Assembly: GCA_031258265.1 (NCBI GenBank)
Contig: JAIRNB010000395.1
Location: 1-16,050, forward strand
Origin: Treponema sp.
GTDB taxonomy: Bacteria > Spirochaetota > Spirochaetia > Treponematales > Breznakiellaceae
Reading direction: 5' to 3'
DNA: 16,050 bases
The notes under the pieces were generated by a model, which saw only the letters and a program-made list of their open reading frames with translations, did not search any database and was not told where the DNA came from. Positions 1-6,849 of this stretch are shown here, piece by piece. The position numbers and the translations under genes are program-made. Within the stretch, counting starts at the first letter, position 1, and every line of letters starts with the position of its first letter.

Positions 1-60
<60 letters not shown>

Positions 61-65
61 AAGAC

Positions 66-318
66 GAACAGCCGCAAGGCTGTATATTAACCAATGTGGC
101 ACGGCCTGGCCCGTGATAAGCAACCGGAGGTTGTGTATTAGGATAATGCGGCACGGCCTAGCGCCGCCGTGTGCCCCCAATTTCGACTAATGCGGCCAAG
201 CTTTAGCTTGGCCGGTGCGCGCGCCAGTAATGCCCCAAAATTGACTAATGCGCCGCATTAAGCAGCCGCGCCCAGGGGCACGTCCGGCTTTTGGAACCCC
301 TGCGCCCCCCCTCCTTAA
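66..318 (-). repeat. Intergenic inverted-repeat element, copy A
   Basis: The core, 66-194, is the reverse complement of 5437-5565 with one difference in 129 positions. Weaker similarity continues to 318: a TTCCAAAAGCC-type block at 286-296 and the TTAAGGAGG end at 310-318, both read on the minus strand. Small hairpins fill it: 68-83 (ACAGCC, GCAA loop, GGCTGT), 100-115 (CACGG/CCGTG), 121-133 (CAACC, GGA, GGTTG), 152-171 (CACGGC/GCCGTG) and 194-213 (GGCCAAGC, TTTA, GCTTGGCC). A GCCCC...GACTAATGCG unit occurs twice, at 171-194 and 231-252. No credible gene lies in 1-334. Strand is given so that copy B reads plus. Confidence 0.9.
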
Positions 319-334
319 CTAAGATCACGGTGTT

Positions 335-2020
335 TCAGCGCGCATAGGCGCCGGTTATGGTAACGTCCCCCCAAAGGGAGGAGTAGGATTCCAGGCCCCC
401 CACCGCCTCCTCCCAAATATTCTGCAATTCCCGGCTCCGGGACGCCGTTCTGCCCCGGGGGTCCATCCGCGACAGAACGGTCTCCCCCCTGGAAAAAGCG
501 ATCCGCCGGTTATCAAGGTTCCCAAAATACCAGGCCCCGTTCTCCCTTGGCTCAAAGCCCTCCGGCGCGGCCCCCGCCCCCAGGGCAGGGTCCAGGGGAA
601 CCCAGCCGAAGCCGTCGATCCAGAATTCCGCCCAGTAGTGTTTAAGGGCCTCGTTCCGGTTGACCAGGACCCCGGAAACCGGGATGGCGGGAACCCCCGC
701 GGAACGGGCCAGGGAACAGAAAAGCAAGACCGCGGAATAGGGATCGGCCCGCCCCCGTTCCAGGGCGTCCAGAGCCCCCCCAGGGGCCCCTTCGCTGCCG
801 GCCCGCTCAATATTCCCCTCTTTAAGGAGCCATTCGTAGATCATCCGGGCCTTCAGGTAGGGATTCCGTTCCCGGCCGCATATCCTGGCCCCCAAAGCCG
901 CGATCCGGTCATCCGCGGCGGGGAGCAGACCGGTGGCCCGGGTATAGGCCGCGTGGATAGGGGACGATGTATCCTGTTTGATATTCTGGTGGGAAAGGCT
1001 TGCCTCCTGGGCATAGACCTCGACAAGCCAGGTTTGGCGTATCTCCGCCGTGGAATTAGAAGACAGGCCGGCAAGCTGAAAAAGATCGGTCCCCCGGTAG
1101 TTTTCCACAAAACTGTTCATGTTTTGGGAAAGGAGTTCCGGATTCCGCTGGGAAGCGGAAACCGCCGGCCGGGGAACCCAAAGGTACAGCGAATTGGGAG
1201 AATCCGCCTTCATAACCTGTATGTCAACGGAATAGCTAAAAGTGTAGCTCCGCTTGTTCCGAAAGATCCTCGTCCCCGGCTTACCGGCGACCTCAAAAAA
1301 AACGGGCCGGGATACGCCCCGGGGGGTTCTGATCTCCACATTACCGCTGGCCGCCCCGTCGGGGACCCTCACCCGGATCTCCCGCTCGTTCCAGAACTCA
1401 TACCCGTAATCGGTTTCGGAAACCTCGATAGAAGCGGGACTCCAGGTTTCCACCGGGGTTCCCGGAACAATTTCCGCGGCCCAGGAGAAAAAAACCCCGC
1501 TCCGTTCCCGGGAACTGCCAAAACCGCTCCCCGTAATCGACACCAGGGAACCGGCCGGACCGGAGGAAGGGGTAATGGAACTTATCCGGGGGCCGAGTTC
1601 AAGATCCTCCCCGTTTACAGATTCAGGCATGGTAGCCCGGTTAGAAAAAAGCAGGGCGTTACTTTTCTTGTCCCCCACATGAACCCTGACCATGCCGGAT
1701 TCGCCGAATTCGTTTATCCGCAGGGCGATAAGGGAATCTTCCCAGTGGAGGTAGGAAGAACCGGTGGGGGCGGTCCCGGCGATACTGACAAAGGATTCCC
1801 CCTGTTCATGGCCGAAATTTTCCCCCCGGATACTAAGGGTTTCCCCCAGCATACCAATAGGGGGCTCCAGGGAGTGGATCACCGGTTCTTTAGCTTCGCA
1901 GGAAAAAAAGACAAAAAGGACAAGACCGCAAAACAACTCCGCCGCCGGGGATAAAAAACGGCGTCCCCCCGGCCCCGGTATCTTTTTAGGAATCTCCGCT
2001 TCTAAAACGCTTTTACTCAT
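335..2020 (-). CDS. Lipoprotein with two IPT/TIG domains and a cysteine-less transglutaminase-like domain
   Basis: This 561-residue protein is predicted to be an envelope lipoprotein. A hydrophobic stretch at about 30-40 ends at Cys41 (LFVFFSC), a loose spirochaete-type lipobox preceded by an unusually long charged N-terminus. Two IPT/TIG immunoglobulin-like domains follow, at about 46-126 (PVIHSLEPPIGMLGETLSI) and 144-244 (PRISSITPSSGPAGSLVSI). A transglutaminase-core fold spans about 385-480. The His and Asp of the triad are kept (H461 in KHYWAEFW, D477 in WVPLDPALG). At the usual Cys position the sequence reads ADPYS (425-429), and the only nearby Cys, 435, is in the following helix. Thiol catalysis is therefore unlikely, and a binding or structural role is inferred. 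Its ATG lies within the last codons of the upstream gene (8-bp overlap), which suggests coupling, and no strong Shine-Dalgarno is seen. It is the last gene of the minus-strand cluster. Confidence 0.85.
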   Translation of the reverse strand: MSKSVLEAEIPKKIPGPGGRRFLSPAAELFCGLVLFVFFSCEAKEPVIHSLEPPIGMLGETLSIRGENFGHEQGESFVSIAGTAPTGSSYLHWEDSLIALRINEFGESGMVRVHVGDKKSNALLFSNRATMPESVNGEDLELGPRISSITPSSGPAGSLVSITGSGFGSSRERSGVFFSWAAEIVPGTPVETWSPASIEVSETDYGYEFWNEREIRVRVPDGAASGNVEIRTPRGVSRPVFFEVAGKPGTRIFRNKRSYTFSYSVDIQVMKADSPNSLYLWVPRPAVSASQRNPELLSQNMNSFVENYRGTDLFQLAGLSSNSTAEIRQTWLVEVYAQEASLSHQNIKQDTSSPIHAAYTRATGLLPAADDRIAALGARICGRERNPYLKARMIYEWLLKEGNIERAGSEGAPGGALDALERGRADPYSAVLLFCSLARSAGVPAIPVSGVLVNRNEALKHYWAEFWIDGFGWVPLDPALGAGAAPEGFEPRENGAWYFGNLDNRRIAFSRGETVLSRMDPRGRTASRSRELQNIWEEAVGGLESYSSLWGDVTITGAYAR

Positions 2021-2597
2021 TAGCGACGGGAGGGACGGGGGGCGCGGCCGGCGAATCCGGCGCGGGTGATTCCTGCCTGTCAGCCCGGTTACGCTGCGCT
2101 TCCTGGCCCCGGAATCCCTCGGTGTAAGGCCGAATCTCCAACTGCATTTCTATCCGGGTTTCCTGGGGAGCATTGGGGGAACCCAGGGGGAAAAAGAACA
2201 GGGGTTCTCCAAATTCAATCGGCATGGTCTGTAGGGTAGTTTGGTAATGCATACCTTCTCCCGGTATATCCACCCAAATCTGCCCCTGGACCACCAGAAC
2301 ATTGTTACCCCCCCGGCGGAAAAAGGGGGTAAACTGGAGGGCTATCACCACGTTGGCCCCCACTATTTTTATTCCCACGGGCCTGCCGGGGATAGTAACC
2401 TTGGAATTAACGGAATTCCAGACTACCTGCTGGTTCTTTTCCACAATCCTGGAAATAATATCCAGCACCACCGCCCGATCCTTAAGGTCCGGCAGCAGCT
2501 CCTCCAGAGATGTTTCCTGGCCAATTCCCGTACCCAGGGCCACAAAGAAAAGAACGCCCCCCAGGAACTTCTGACAGAATCGGAAAGGGAGAATCAT
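2013..2597 (-). CDS. Secreted or periplasmic protein of unknown function
   Basis: I do not recognise a named family in this 194-residue protein. The first 26 residues look like a Sec signal peptide: basic start (MILPFRFCQK), hydrophobic core to about 22 and a small-residue GTGIGQ end. The rest is a compact beta-rich region at about 60-160, with alternating hydrophobic patterns such as VLVVQGQIWVDIPG, then a polar, Pro/Ala-rich tail from about 168. A GAGG Shine-Dalgarno sits 4 nt before the ATG. It lies 37 bp after the anti-sigma gene and overlaps the downstream lipoprotein gene by 8 bp, so it belongs to the sigma/anti-sigma cluster and probably acts in the envelope. That role is inferred from context only. 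Confidence 0.75.
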   Translation of the reverse strand: MILPFRFCQKFLGGVLFFVALGTGIGQETSLEELLPDLKDRAVVLDIISRIVEKNQQVVWNSVNSKVTIPGRPVGIKIVGANVVIALQFTPFFRRGGNNVLVVQGQIWVDIPGEGMHYQTTLQTMPIEFGEPLFFFPLGSPNAPQETRIEMQLEIRPYTEGFRGQEAQRNRADRQESPAPDSPAAPPVPPVANE

Positions 2598-2634
2598 GAA
2601 ACCTCGCTTCCCCGCCGGCGATATCCGTTATTTA

Positions 2635-3279
2635 TCATTGGCCGGACCTCTTTGGCGAATAGTCCGCGGCCCGTAACATTTTGGGCTCTCCGGCGCTCTG
2701 GAAACTTCTACTTTCCGGCAGGCGGATAATCACAATATCGTTGGAGTCGGTACTTTCAAGGTATTGAAGCACCCCGGATACATCACTGATAGGGCGGATA
2801 TTGTTCATTTCCATGTCGATCCCCGCGGTTTCCAGGGAACTTACCGCCAAATCCGGAATAACCGGGGCCGGAGAGGATCTAAAGACCATCGAACCAAGGA
2901 CCAGTACCACCGCTGCGGCGGCGGCGGCAATGGCCGCGGCGGCGGGGAAGGGGAGGATCACCCTCCGCCGCCACAGATTCCCCAGGGCCGAAGAATTTCC
3001 CTTTACTCCGGGGGATTTTTCGGCATACCGGAAGCTTTCCCCGGTAAGGAATCTATTTGCCTCCCCCGCCCCCTCTATGCGGCGGGAGACAGCTTCCCAA
3101 ACCCGCTCCCTGGAACCGGGGGCTTCCTCCACCCGCATTTCCCCGGAAATCCGTTTCCAGGTTTCAACAGTTTTCCGGCAAACGGAACAGGAAGCCAGAT
3201 GGTTTTCCATCTTTTCTTTCCACGGCGATGGTAATTCCCCGTCAAGATACACCGAAAGAATTTGACGATCAGGACACAT
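2635..3279 (-). CDS. Zinc-finger (ZAS-type) transmembrane anti-sigma factor
   Basis: This is the probable membrane anti-sigma factor for the ECF sigma gene it overlaps. From the chosen start (214 residues), the N-terminus has the zinc-binding anti-sigma signature: Cys2, then H27-x3-C31-x2-C34 (NHLASCSVC), including the common YLDGEL stretch. One transmembrane helix at about 112-133 is almost pure alanine and valine. About 80 residues follow outside the membrane, with no recognised domain. In the family, the N-terminal domain holds the sigma factor inactive at the membrane until a signal releases it. A GGAGG is 7 nt from the ATG at 3279 but only 1 nt from an in-frame ATG at 3285, so 3279 is preferred. 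The start lies inside the sigma gene (11-bp overlap), consistent with coupled expression. Confidence 0.85.
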   Translation of the reverse strand: MCPDRQILSVYLDGELPSPWKEKMENHLASCSVCRKTVETWKRISGEMRVEEAPGSRERVWEAVSRRIEGAGEANRFLTGESFRYAEKSPGVKGNSSALGNLWRRRVILPFPAAAAIAAAAAAVVLVLGSMVFRSSPAPVIPDLAVSSLETAGIDMEMNNIRPISDVSGVLQYLESTDSNDIVIIRLPESRSFQSAGEPKMLRAADYSPKRSGQ

Positions 3280-3832
3280 ACTCATCCCTCCCCGGAATTT
3301 TTCTCGAATTTTGGCGCTCCCCTTCCGCGGCCTCCAAAATCGTGGAAAGCCGCTCTCGGGCTCTAAATACCCGGACTTTGACGTTTCCTTCGCTTATGCC
3401 CAGGGTACGACCAATATCCTTGTAATTCATTTCGCCATACTCTTTTAAAATTAATACCATCCGAAGATTTTCCGGTAATTTTTTCAGGGCTTCCTGAACT
3501 TCCTGCCGGGCTTCTTTTTTAATAAGAAGCCCTTCCCCGTTTTCACTGGTCCGCGTATCCTCCCTAAAGGCACGCTGGTAGGCTTTCCGCTCCCGTTCTT
3601 TCCGCTTTGCGTAATTTAACGAAGCGTTTTTAACTACCCGGATAAGCCAGTACTTCGCCTCCTCCGGATTGGGGAAAACCATATTTTTTTCGTAAAGGCG
3701 AAAAAAAGCTTCCTGGCAAAGATCCTCCGCTGCCTCTTCGCTGGCGGCGATACGGTAGGCAACCCGAAACAGAATTGGAAATACCGTATCGTAAAGCTGA
3801 CGGAAGTCCGGCCCAGTGTTTTTCTCTACCAT
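3269..3832 (-). CDS. ECF-family (sigma-24 / RpoE-like) RNA polymerase sigma factor
   Basis: This 187-residue protein is of normal ECF length. Region 2 spans about 10-80 and includes the core-binding and -10-recognition helices (AAEDLCQEAFFRLYEK, then YWLIRVVKNASLNYAK). Region 4 spans about 110-163 and carries the -35 helix-turn-helix (YKDIGRTLGISEGNVKVRVFRAR). Region 3 is absent, as expected for the class. It starts 40 bp after cysS on the same strand and overlaps the anti-sigma gene, so the regulator and its antagonist are made together. It matches the sigma-24 gene beside cysS that I recall from T. pallidum. No clear Shine-Dalgarno precedes the ATG, so translation may depend on readthrough from cysS or a weak local signal. 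The regulon is unknown; the exported proteins of the same cluster are plausible targets. Confidence 0.92.
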   Translation of the reverse strand: MVEKNTGPDFRQLYDTVFPILFRVAYRIAASEEAAEDLCQEAFFRLYEKNMVFPNPEEAKYWLIRVVKNASLNYAKRKERERKAYQRAFREDTRTSENGEGLLIKKEARQEVQEALKKLPENLRMVLILKEYGEMNYKDIGRTLGISEGNVKVRVFRARERLSTILEAAEGERQNSRKIPGRDEYVS

Positions 3833-3872
3833 TACAAAAACAACCTATTTCCCAGGTTTGTTACAGCCCTGT

Positions 3873-5294
3873 CTAAACTCTGCGCCAGACGGTTCCCCCG
3901 GGACCGTCTTCCAGGAAAATTCCCCGCTCTTTAAGACCAGCCCGTATAGCATCCGCCTTCGCGTAATCCTTCGCTTTTTTTGCCTCCGCCCTTTCGGCAA
4001 TAAGTTTTTCTATTTCCCCCTCCAGCCCTGGAGCCTCCCCCCGGTCCGCCTCTTTTATTACACTATCCAGCTTAAGACCCAGCACCCCGTCCATTTCGAG
4101 AACCCGGGAAAGAACCTCAGCCGGTTCAAGCGCCGGATCACGGATAAGCCCCCAAAGTTCCGCCAGAGCCCGGGGGGTGGAAAGATCATCCTCCAGGGCC
4201 CTGTCGAAGGCCGCCACATAGGAGGCGCCCCCGCCAGAAACCGCCTGTTTTTTCGGCCCGGCGGCCCGGACCAGGGCCCGGATTCGCTCGGTCAGGGAAC
4301 GGCGGGCGTTTTTCGCGGTCTCCAGGCTTTCCCAGGAAAACTGGAGTTGGCTGCGGTAATGGCCGCCCAGAAGAAAATAACGGTAATCCAGGGGATCATA
4401 ACCGGCGTCTACCAGACTCTGCAGGGTAAGAAAACCGCCGGAAGACTTGGACATCTTGCCCCTGTTCAGAATTAAAAACTCATTATGAACCCAGTATTTC
4501 ACCCAGGGATGCTTTCCCGTGGCGGCCTCGCTCTGGGCAATTTCGTTGGTATGATGAATAGGAATATGATCGATACCCCCGGCGTGGATGTCAAACTGTT
4601 CCCCCAGGTACTTCATACTCATGGCCGAACATTCGATATGCCAGCCCGGATAGCCCCGGCCCCAGGGGCTGTCCCATACCAGGGCCTGTTTTTCAAATTT
4701 ACTCTTGGTAAACCACAACACAAAATCCTGGGGATTCCGCTTATTCTGGTCGGCCTCCACCCGGACCCCGGCCTTCAGTTCATCCTGCCGGAGCAGGGCC
4801 AGCTCCCCGTAATAGGGAAATTTACCCACATCAAAGTAAAGGTTCCCCCCGGCGGAATAGGTGTAGCCGTTAGCCTCAATGCGCTCTATCAAGGAGATCA
4901 TCTCCCCCACATGCTCCGTAGCTTTACAAACCACCGTGGGCCTGCCAATATTCATCCGGTCCGTATCGTTAAAGAAAGCCTTCGTATAAAAATCGGCGAT
5001 TTCCAGAATACTCTTACCCCGCTCCCCGGCGCTTTTTACCATTTTGTCGTCCCCCTCGTCATTGTCGCCGGAGAGGTGCCCCACATCGGTGATATTCATC
5101 ACATGGGTAACTTCATAACCCAGACGGCGGAGGGTACGGGTAAGAATGTCATGGGTTACATAGGCCCGGAGATTTCCAATATGGGCATAGTTATAAACCG
5201 TGGGACCGCATCCATAGAAGCCGGCGCGCCCCTGAATTAACGGTTCAAAAGGCTGCAAGTTCCGTCCCAGGGTGTTATAAATAGTAAGGGCCAT
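3873..5294 (-). CDS. cysS: Cysteinyl-tRNA synthetase
   Basis: This cytosolic class I enzyme charges tRNA-Cys with cysteine using ATP. Its 473 residues match the usual bacterial length. The N-terminal signature FYGCGPTVYNYAHIGN carries zinc ligand Cys29 and the HIGN nucleotide motif (38-41). Other expected zinc-site residues are Cys222 (GWHIECSAMS) and His247/His248/Glu251 (IHHTNE). The second signature KMSKS is at 280-284. The active-site segment reads GGIDHIPIHHTNE rather than the E. coli form GGxDLxFPHHENE, a variant I associate with spirochaetes and some other bacteria. A helical anticodon-side domain follows. It is the first gene of the minus-strand cluster. A candidate promoter ends about 10 bp before the ATG and leaves little room for a ribosome-binding site. 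Confidence 0.98.
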   Translation of the reverse strand: MALTIYNTLGRNLQPFEPLIQGRAGFYGCGPTVYNYAHIGNLRAYVTHDILTRTLRRLGYEVTHVMNITDVGHLSGDNDEGDDKMVKSAGERGKSILEIADFYTKAFFNDTDRMNIGRPTVVCKATEHVGEMISLIERIEANGYTYSAGGNLYFDVGKFPYYGELALLRQDELKAGVRVEADQNKRNPQDFVLWFTKSKFEKQALVWDSPWGRGYPGWHIECSAMSMKYLGEQFDIHAGGIDHIPIHHTNEIAQSEAATGKHPWVKYWVHNEFLILNRGKMSKSSGGFLTLQSLVDAGYDPLDYRYFLLGGHYRSQLQFSWESLETAKNARRSLTERIRALVRAAGPKKQAVSGGGASYVAAFDRALEDDLSTPRALAELWGLIRDPALEPAEVLSRVLEMDGVLGLKLDSVIKEADRGEAPGLEGEIEKLIAERAEAKKAKDYAKADAIRAGLKERGIFLEDGPGGTVWRRV

Positions 5295-5304
5295 AAATGC
5301 CTAT

Positions 5305-5334
5305 ACGATACGGTAAAACGGATAAGGAAATCAA
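5305..5334 (-). promoter_or_regulatory. Candidate sigma-70-type promoter for cysS
   Basis: On the minus strand, TTGATT (5334-5329) and TATCGT (5310-5305) are separated by 18 bp. Transcription would start near 5298, only about 4 nt before the cysS ATG. The only Shine-Dalgarno-like bases are AGG, 5 nt before the ATG. The hexamers are imperfect, so this is less certain than the promoter at 6813. Confidence 0.4.
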
Positions 5335-5336
5335 GT

Positions 5337-5565
5337 CTTAAGGAGGGGGGGCACATAAGTTCCAAAAGCCACAGGCACAGCGTTCCCGGCGCGGCTGTTT
5401 TTGCCGCTGCGCGCACTGCCTCAGCTAAAGCTGAGGCGCATTAGTCGAAATTGGGGGCACACGGCGGCGCTAGGCCGTGCCACATTATCCTAATACACAA
5501 CCTCCGGTTGCTTATCACGGGCCAGGCCGTGCCACATTGGTTAATATACAGCCTTGCGGCTGTTC
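5337..5565 (+). repeat. Intergenic inverted-repeat element, copy B
   Basis: The core, 5437-5565, is the reverse complement of 66-194 with one mismatch in 129. The end nearest cysS (CTTAAGGAGGG at 5337, TTCCAAAAGCC at 5360-5370) also resembles copy A, but the middle has diverged. Its hairpin at 5418-5437 (GCCTCAGC, TAAA, GCTGAGGC) occupies the place of the copy A hairpin at 194-213. The two differ at several stem positions on both sides, yet pairing is kept. It fills much of the gap between the divergent genes cysS and murB. I see no good promoter inside it. Confidence 0.9.
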
Positions 5566-5658
5566 ATCTCGGCCCCCCCTCGTTCCGTAGTCCTCCCCAG
5601 CTAACGCCGGGTCCGGTCTACTCCACTACCCCCCCTTGGGGGATCGCGAATCCCGTTC

Positions 5659-5734
5659 CCTGTATGGAAAGCTGCGGCCCAATGCCGGCCGCCCTCCCGC
5701 CCCGGCTGTGCCGGGCTTGCGGCCCGAATACAGG
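5659..5734 (+). promoter_or_regulatory. Possible structured leader of murB (three-way junction)
   Basis: A closing helix CCTGTAT (5659-5665) with ATACAGG (5728-5734) encloses two GC-rich hairpins: GCGGCC/GGCCGC (5674-5679 with 5687-5692) and CCCGGC-TGT-GCCGGG (5701-5715). A second hairpin, CGGGC/GCCCG (5712-5726), overlaps the last and would compete with it. The structure ends 16 nt before the murB ATG. It resembles a cis-regulatory RNA in layout but matches no class I know, and GC-rich sequence can form such pairings by chance. Confidence 0.35.
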
Positions 5735-5750
5735 ATACCGATAATCAGCT

Positions 5751-6737
5751 ATGGATCTGCGTCCCTTCATAGAAGCCCTAAAAACCGAAGCGCATCATCT
5801 GGGCCTGGATTCGCCCCTCCCTGGGGAAGCTCCGCTGATCCTGGATTACCGCTTTGATGAACCCATGGCGGACCATACCAGTTTTAGGGTAGGGGGGCCG
5901 GCGGATCTCTGGCTGCGGCCCGGCGGGAACTTGTTCCCCGGTTTTGCGGAGCTTCTCCTCCGCCGGGCCGGGGAGGCGGGTATTCCGGTCTTTATCCTCG
6001 GCGGCGGGGCTAATGTACTGGTAAGCGACCGGGGTATCCGGGGAATTGTCCTGGATACCGCCGGCTGGAAGGGGATCAGGGAGGAGGAAGGGGGGCTTTA
6101 CGTCAGATCCGGAACTTCCGTTGACGAAATGACCGGCTATGCCGCCGCCGCGGGACTTTCCGGGCTGGAATTTCTGGCGGGCATGCCGGGAACCCTGGGG
6201 GGGGCGCTGTGGATGAACGCCCGGTGTTACGAAAAATCCCTGTCCGATGTGTTAATCGAAACCGGAATTTTAGATATGGAGGGGGGAAAGGGGGAGATAC
6301 GGCAAATAGGGCGCAGGGCGGGGGATTTCGGCTACAAAAAAAGCCCCTTCCAGGGCCGGCGGGTCCTTATCCTGGGAGCCCGGCTGGCCCTTAGCCCCGG
6401 AGAAAAGGGGGAAATCCGGCGGGAAATGGAAGAACACCTCCGGGACCGGGAACTCAAAGGCCATTACCGTTACCCTTCAGCGGGTTCCGTATTCAAAAAC
6501 AACAGGGCCTTCGGTAAACCCGCCGGACAGATCATAGATGAGCTGGGGCTGCGGGGATTACGCGCCGGGGATGCCCAGGTAGCCCCCTGGCACGGAAACA
6601 TCATCGTTAACCTGGGGAACGCCGGGGCCGCGGATATCCGTTCCCTGACGGACCGGATCGCCGCCGGAGTCAAAGCCGCCAGGGGAATAGAGCTGGAACG
6701 GGAAATACTTTTTGTGGGGGACTGGGAAAACCCTTAA
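5751..6737 (+). CDS. murB: UDP-N-acetylenolpyruvoylglucosamine reductase
   Basis: This cytosolic flavoenzyme makes UDP-N-acetylmuramate from the enolpyruvyl intermediate with NADPH, the second committed step of peptidoglycan synthesis. The 328 residues contain the FAD-binding PCMH fold: HTSFRVGGPAD (42-52), LGGGANVLVSDRGIRG (83-98) and GMPGTLGGALWMNA (144-157). The C-terminal MurB domain has the YPSAGSVFKN motif (241-250) with the proton-donor Ser246, and LEREILFVG near the end with the expected catalytic Glu. YKKSPF at 195-200 corresponds to the YxxS region. The ATG has no close Shine-Dalgarno; the nearest AGGA is about 15 nt away, in the possible leader helix. It is divergent from cysS and followed after 112 bp by a gene with its own promoter. 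Confidence 0.97.
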   Translation: MDLRPFIEALKTEAHHLGLDSPLPGEAPLILDYRFDEPMADHTSFRVGGPADLWLRPGGNLFPGFAELLLRRAGEAGIPVFILGGGANVLVSDRGIRGIVLDTAGWKGIREEEGGLYVRSGTSVDEMTGYAAAAGLSGLEFLAGMPGTLGGALWMNARCYEKSLSDVLIETGILDMEGGKGEIRQIGRRAGDFGYKKSPFQGRRVLILGARLALSPGEKGEIRREMEEHLRDRELKGHYRYPSAGSVFKNNRAFGKPAGQIIDELGLRGLRAGDAQVAPWHGNIIVNLGNAGAADIRSLTDRIAAGVKAARGIELEREILFVGDWENP

Positions 6738-6812
6738 CATTCGCGCCTGTTCCGGAATTTTGGGAAGGCCGCATTAGACTTCAGCAAAAGTTCAGTTTTT
6801 TAGGGGACTCCG

Positions 6813-6842
6813 TTGACAACAATTTTAAGGACTACCTATACT
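6813..6842 (+). promoter_or_regulatory. Strong sigma-70-type promoter abutting the start codon
   Basis: A perfect TTGACA (6813-6818) and TATACT (6837-6842) are 18 bp apart. Transcription should begin near 6849, directly at the ATG at 6850. No Shine-Dalgarno lies between. The mRNA would therefore be leaderless. Confidence 0.75.
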
Positions 6843-6849
6843 ACAAAAT

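Noticed and set aside
66..194. Integron attC sites, which are abundant in some treponemes
   Set aside because: I could not place paired core sites (GTTRRRY with its complement) around the hairpins, and the neighbouring genes are not cassette-like.
66..252. CRISPR array
   Set aside because: The repeated units are few, differ from each other, are themselves hairpin modules and do not alternate with unique spacers of constant length. No cas genes are present.
638..1954. A 438-codon open frame on the plus strand opposite the transglutaminase-like lipoprotein gene
   Set aside because: Its product is Gly/Pro/Arg-rich without recognisable domains. The opposite strand encodes a lipobox, two IPT/TIG domains and a transglutaminase-like fold, so this frame is a GC-rich antisense shadow.
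66..5565. Composite transposon or insertion sequence bounded by inverted repeats
   Set aside because: No transposase, recombinase or other mobility gene lies inside, no target-site duplication is evident, and the enclosed genes are housekeeping or conserved treponemal genes.
5451..5744. An open frame running through copy B and the murB leader
   Set aside because: It has no Shine-Dalgarno, its product is low-complexity and Pro-rich, and it lies over the inverted repeat and the GC-rich hairpins.
6738..6812. Terminator after murB
   Set aside because: A T6 tract occurs near 6796-6801, but only a 4-bp stem could be found before it, which is too weak to call.
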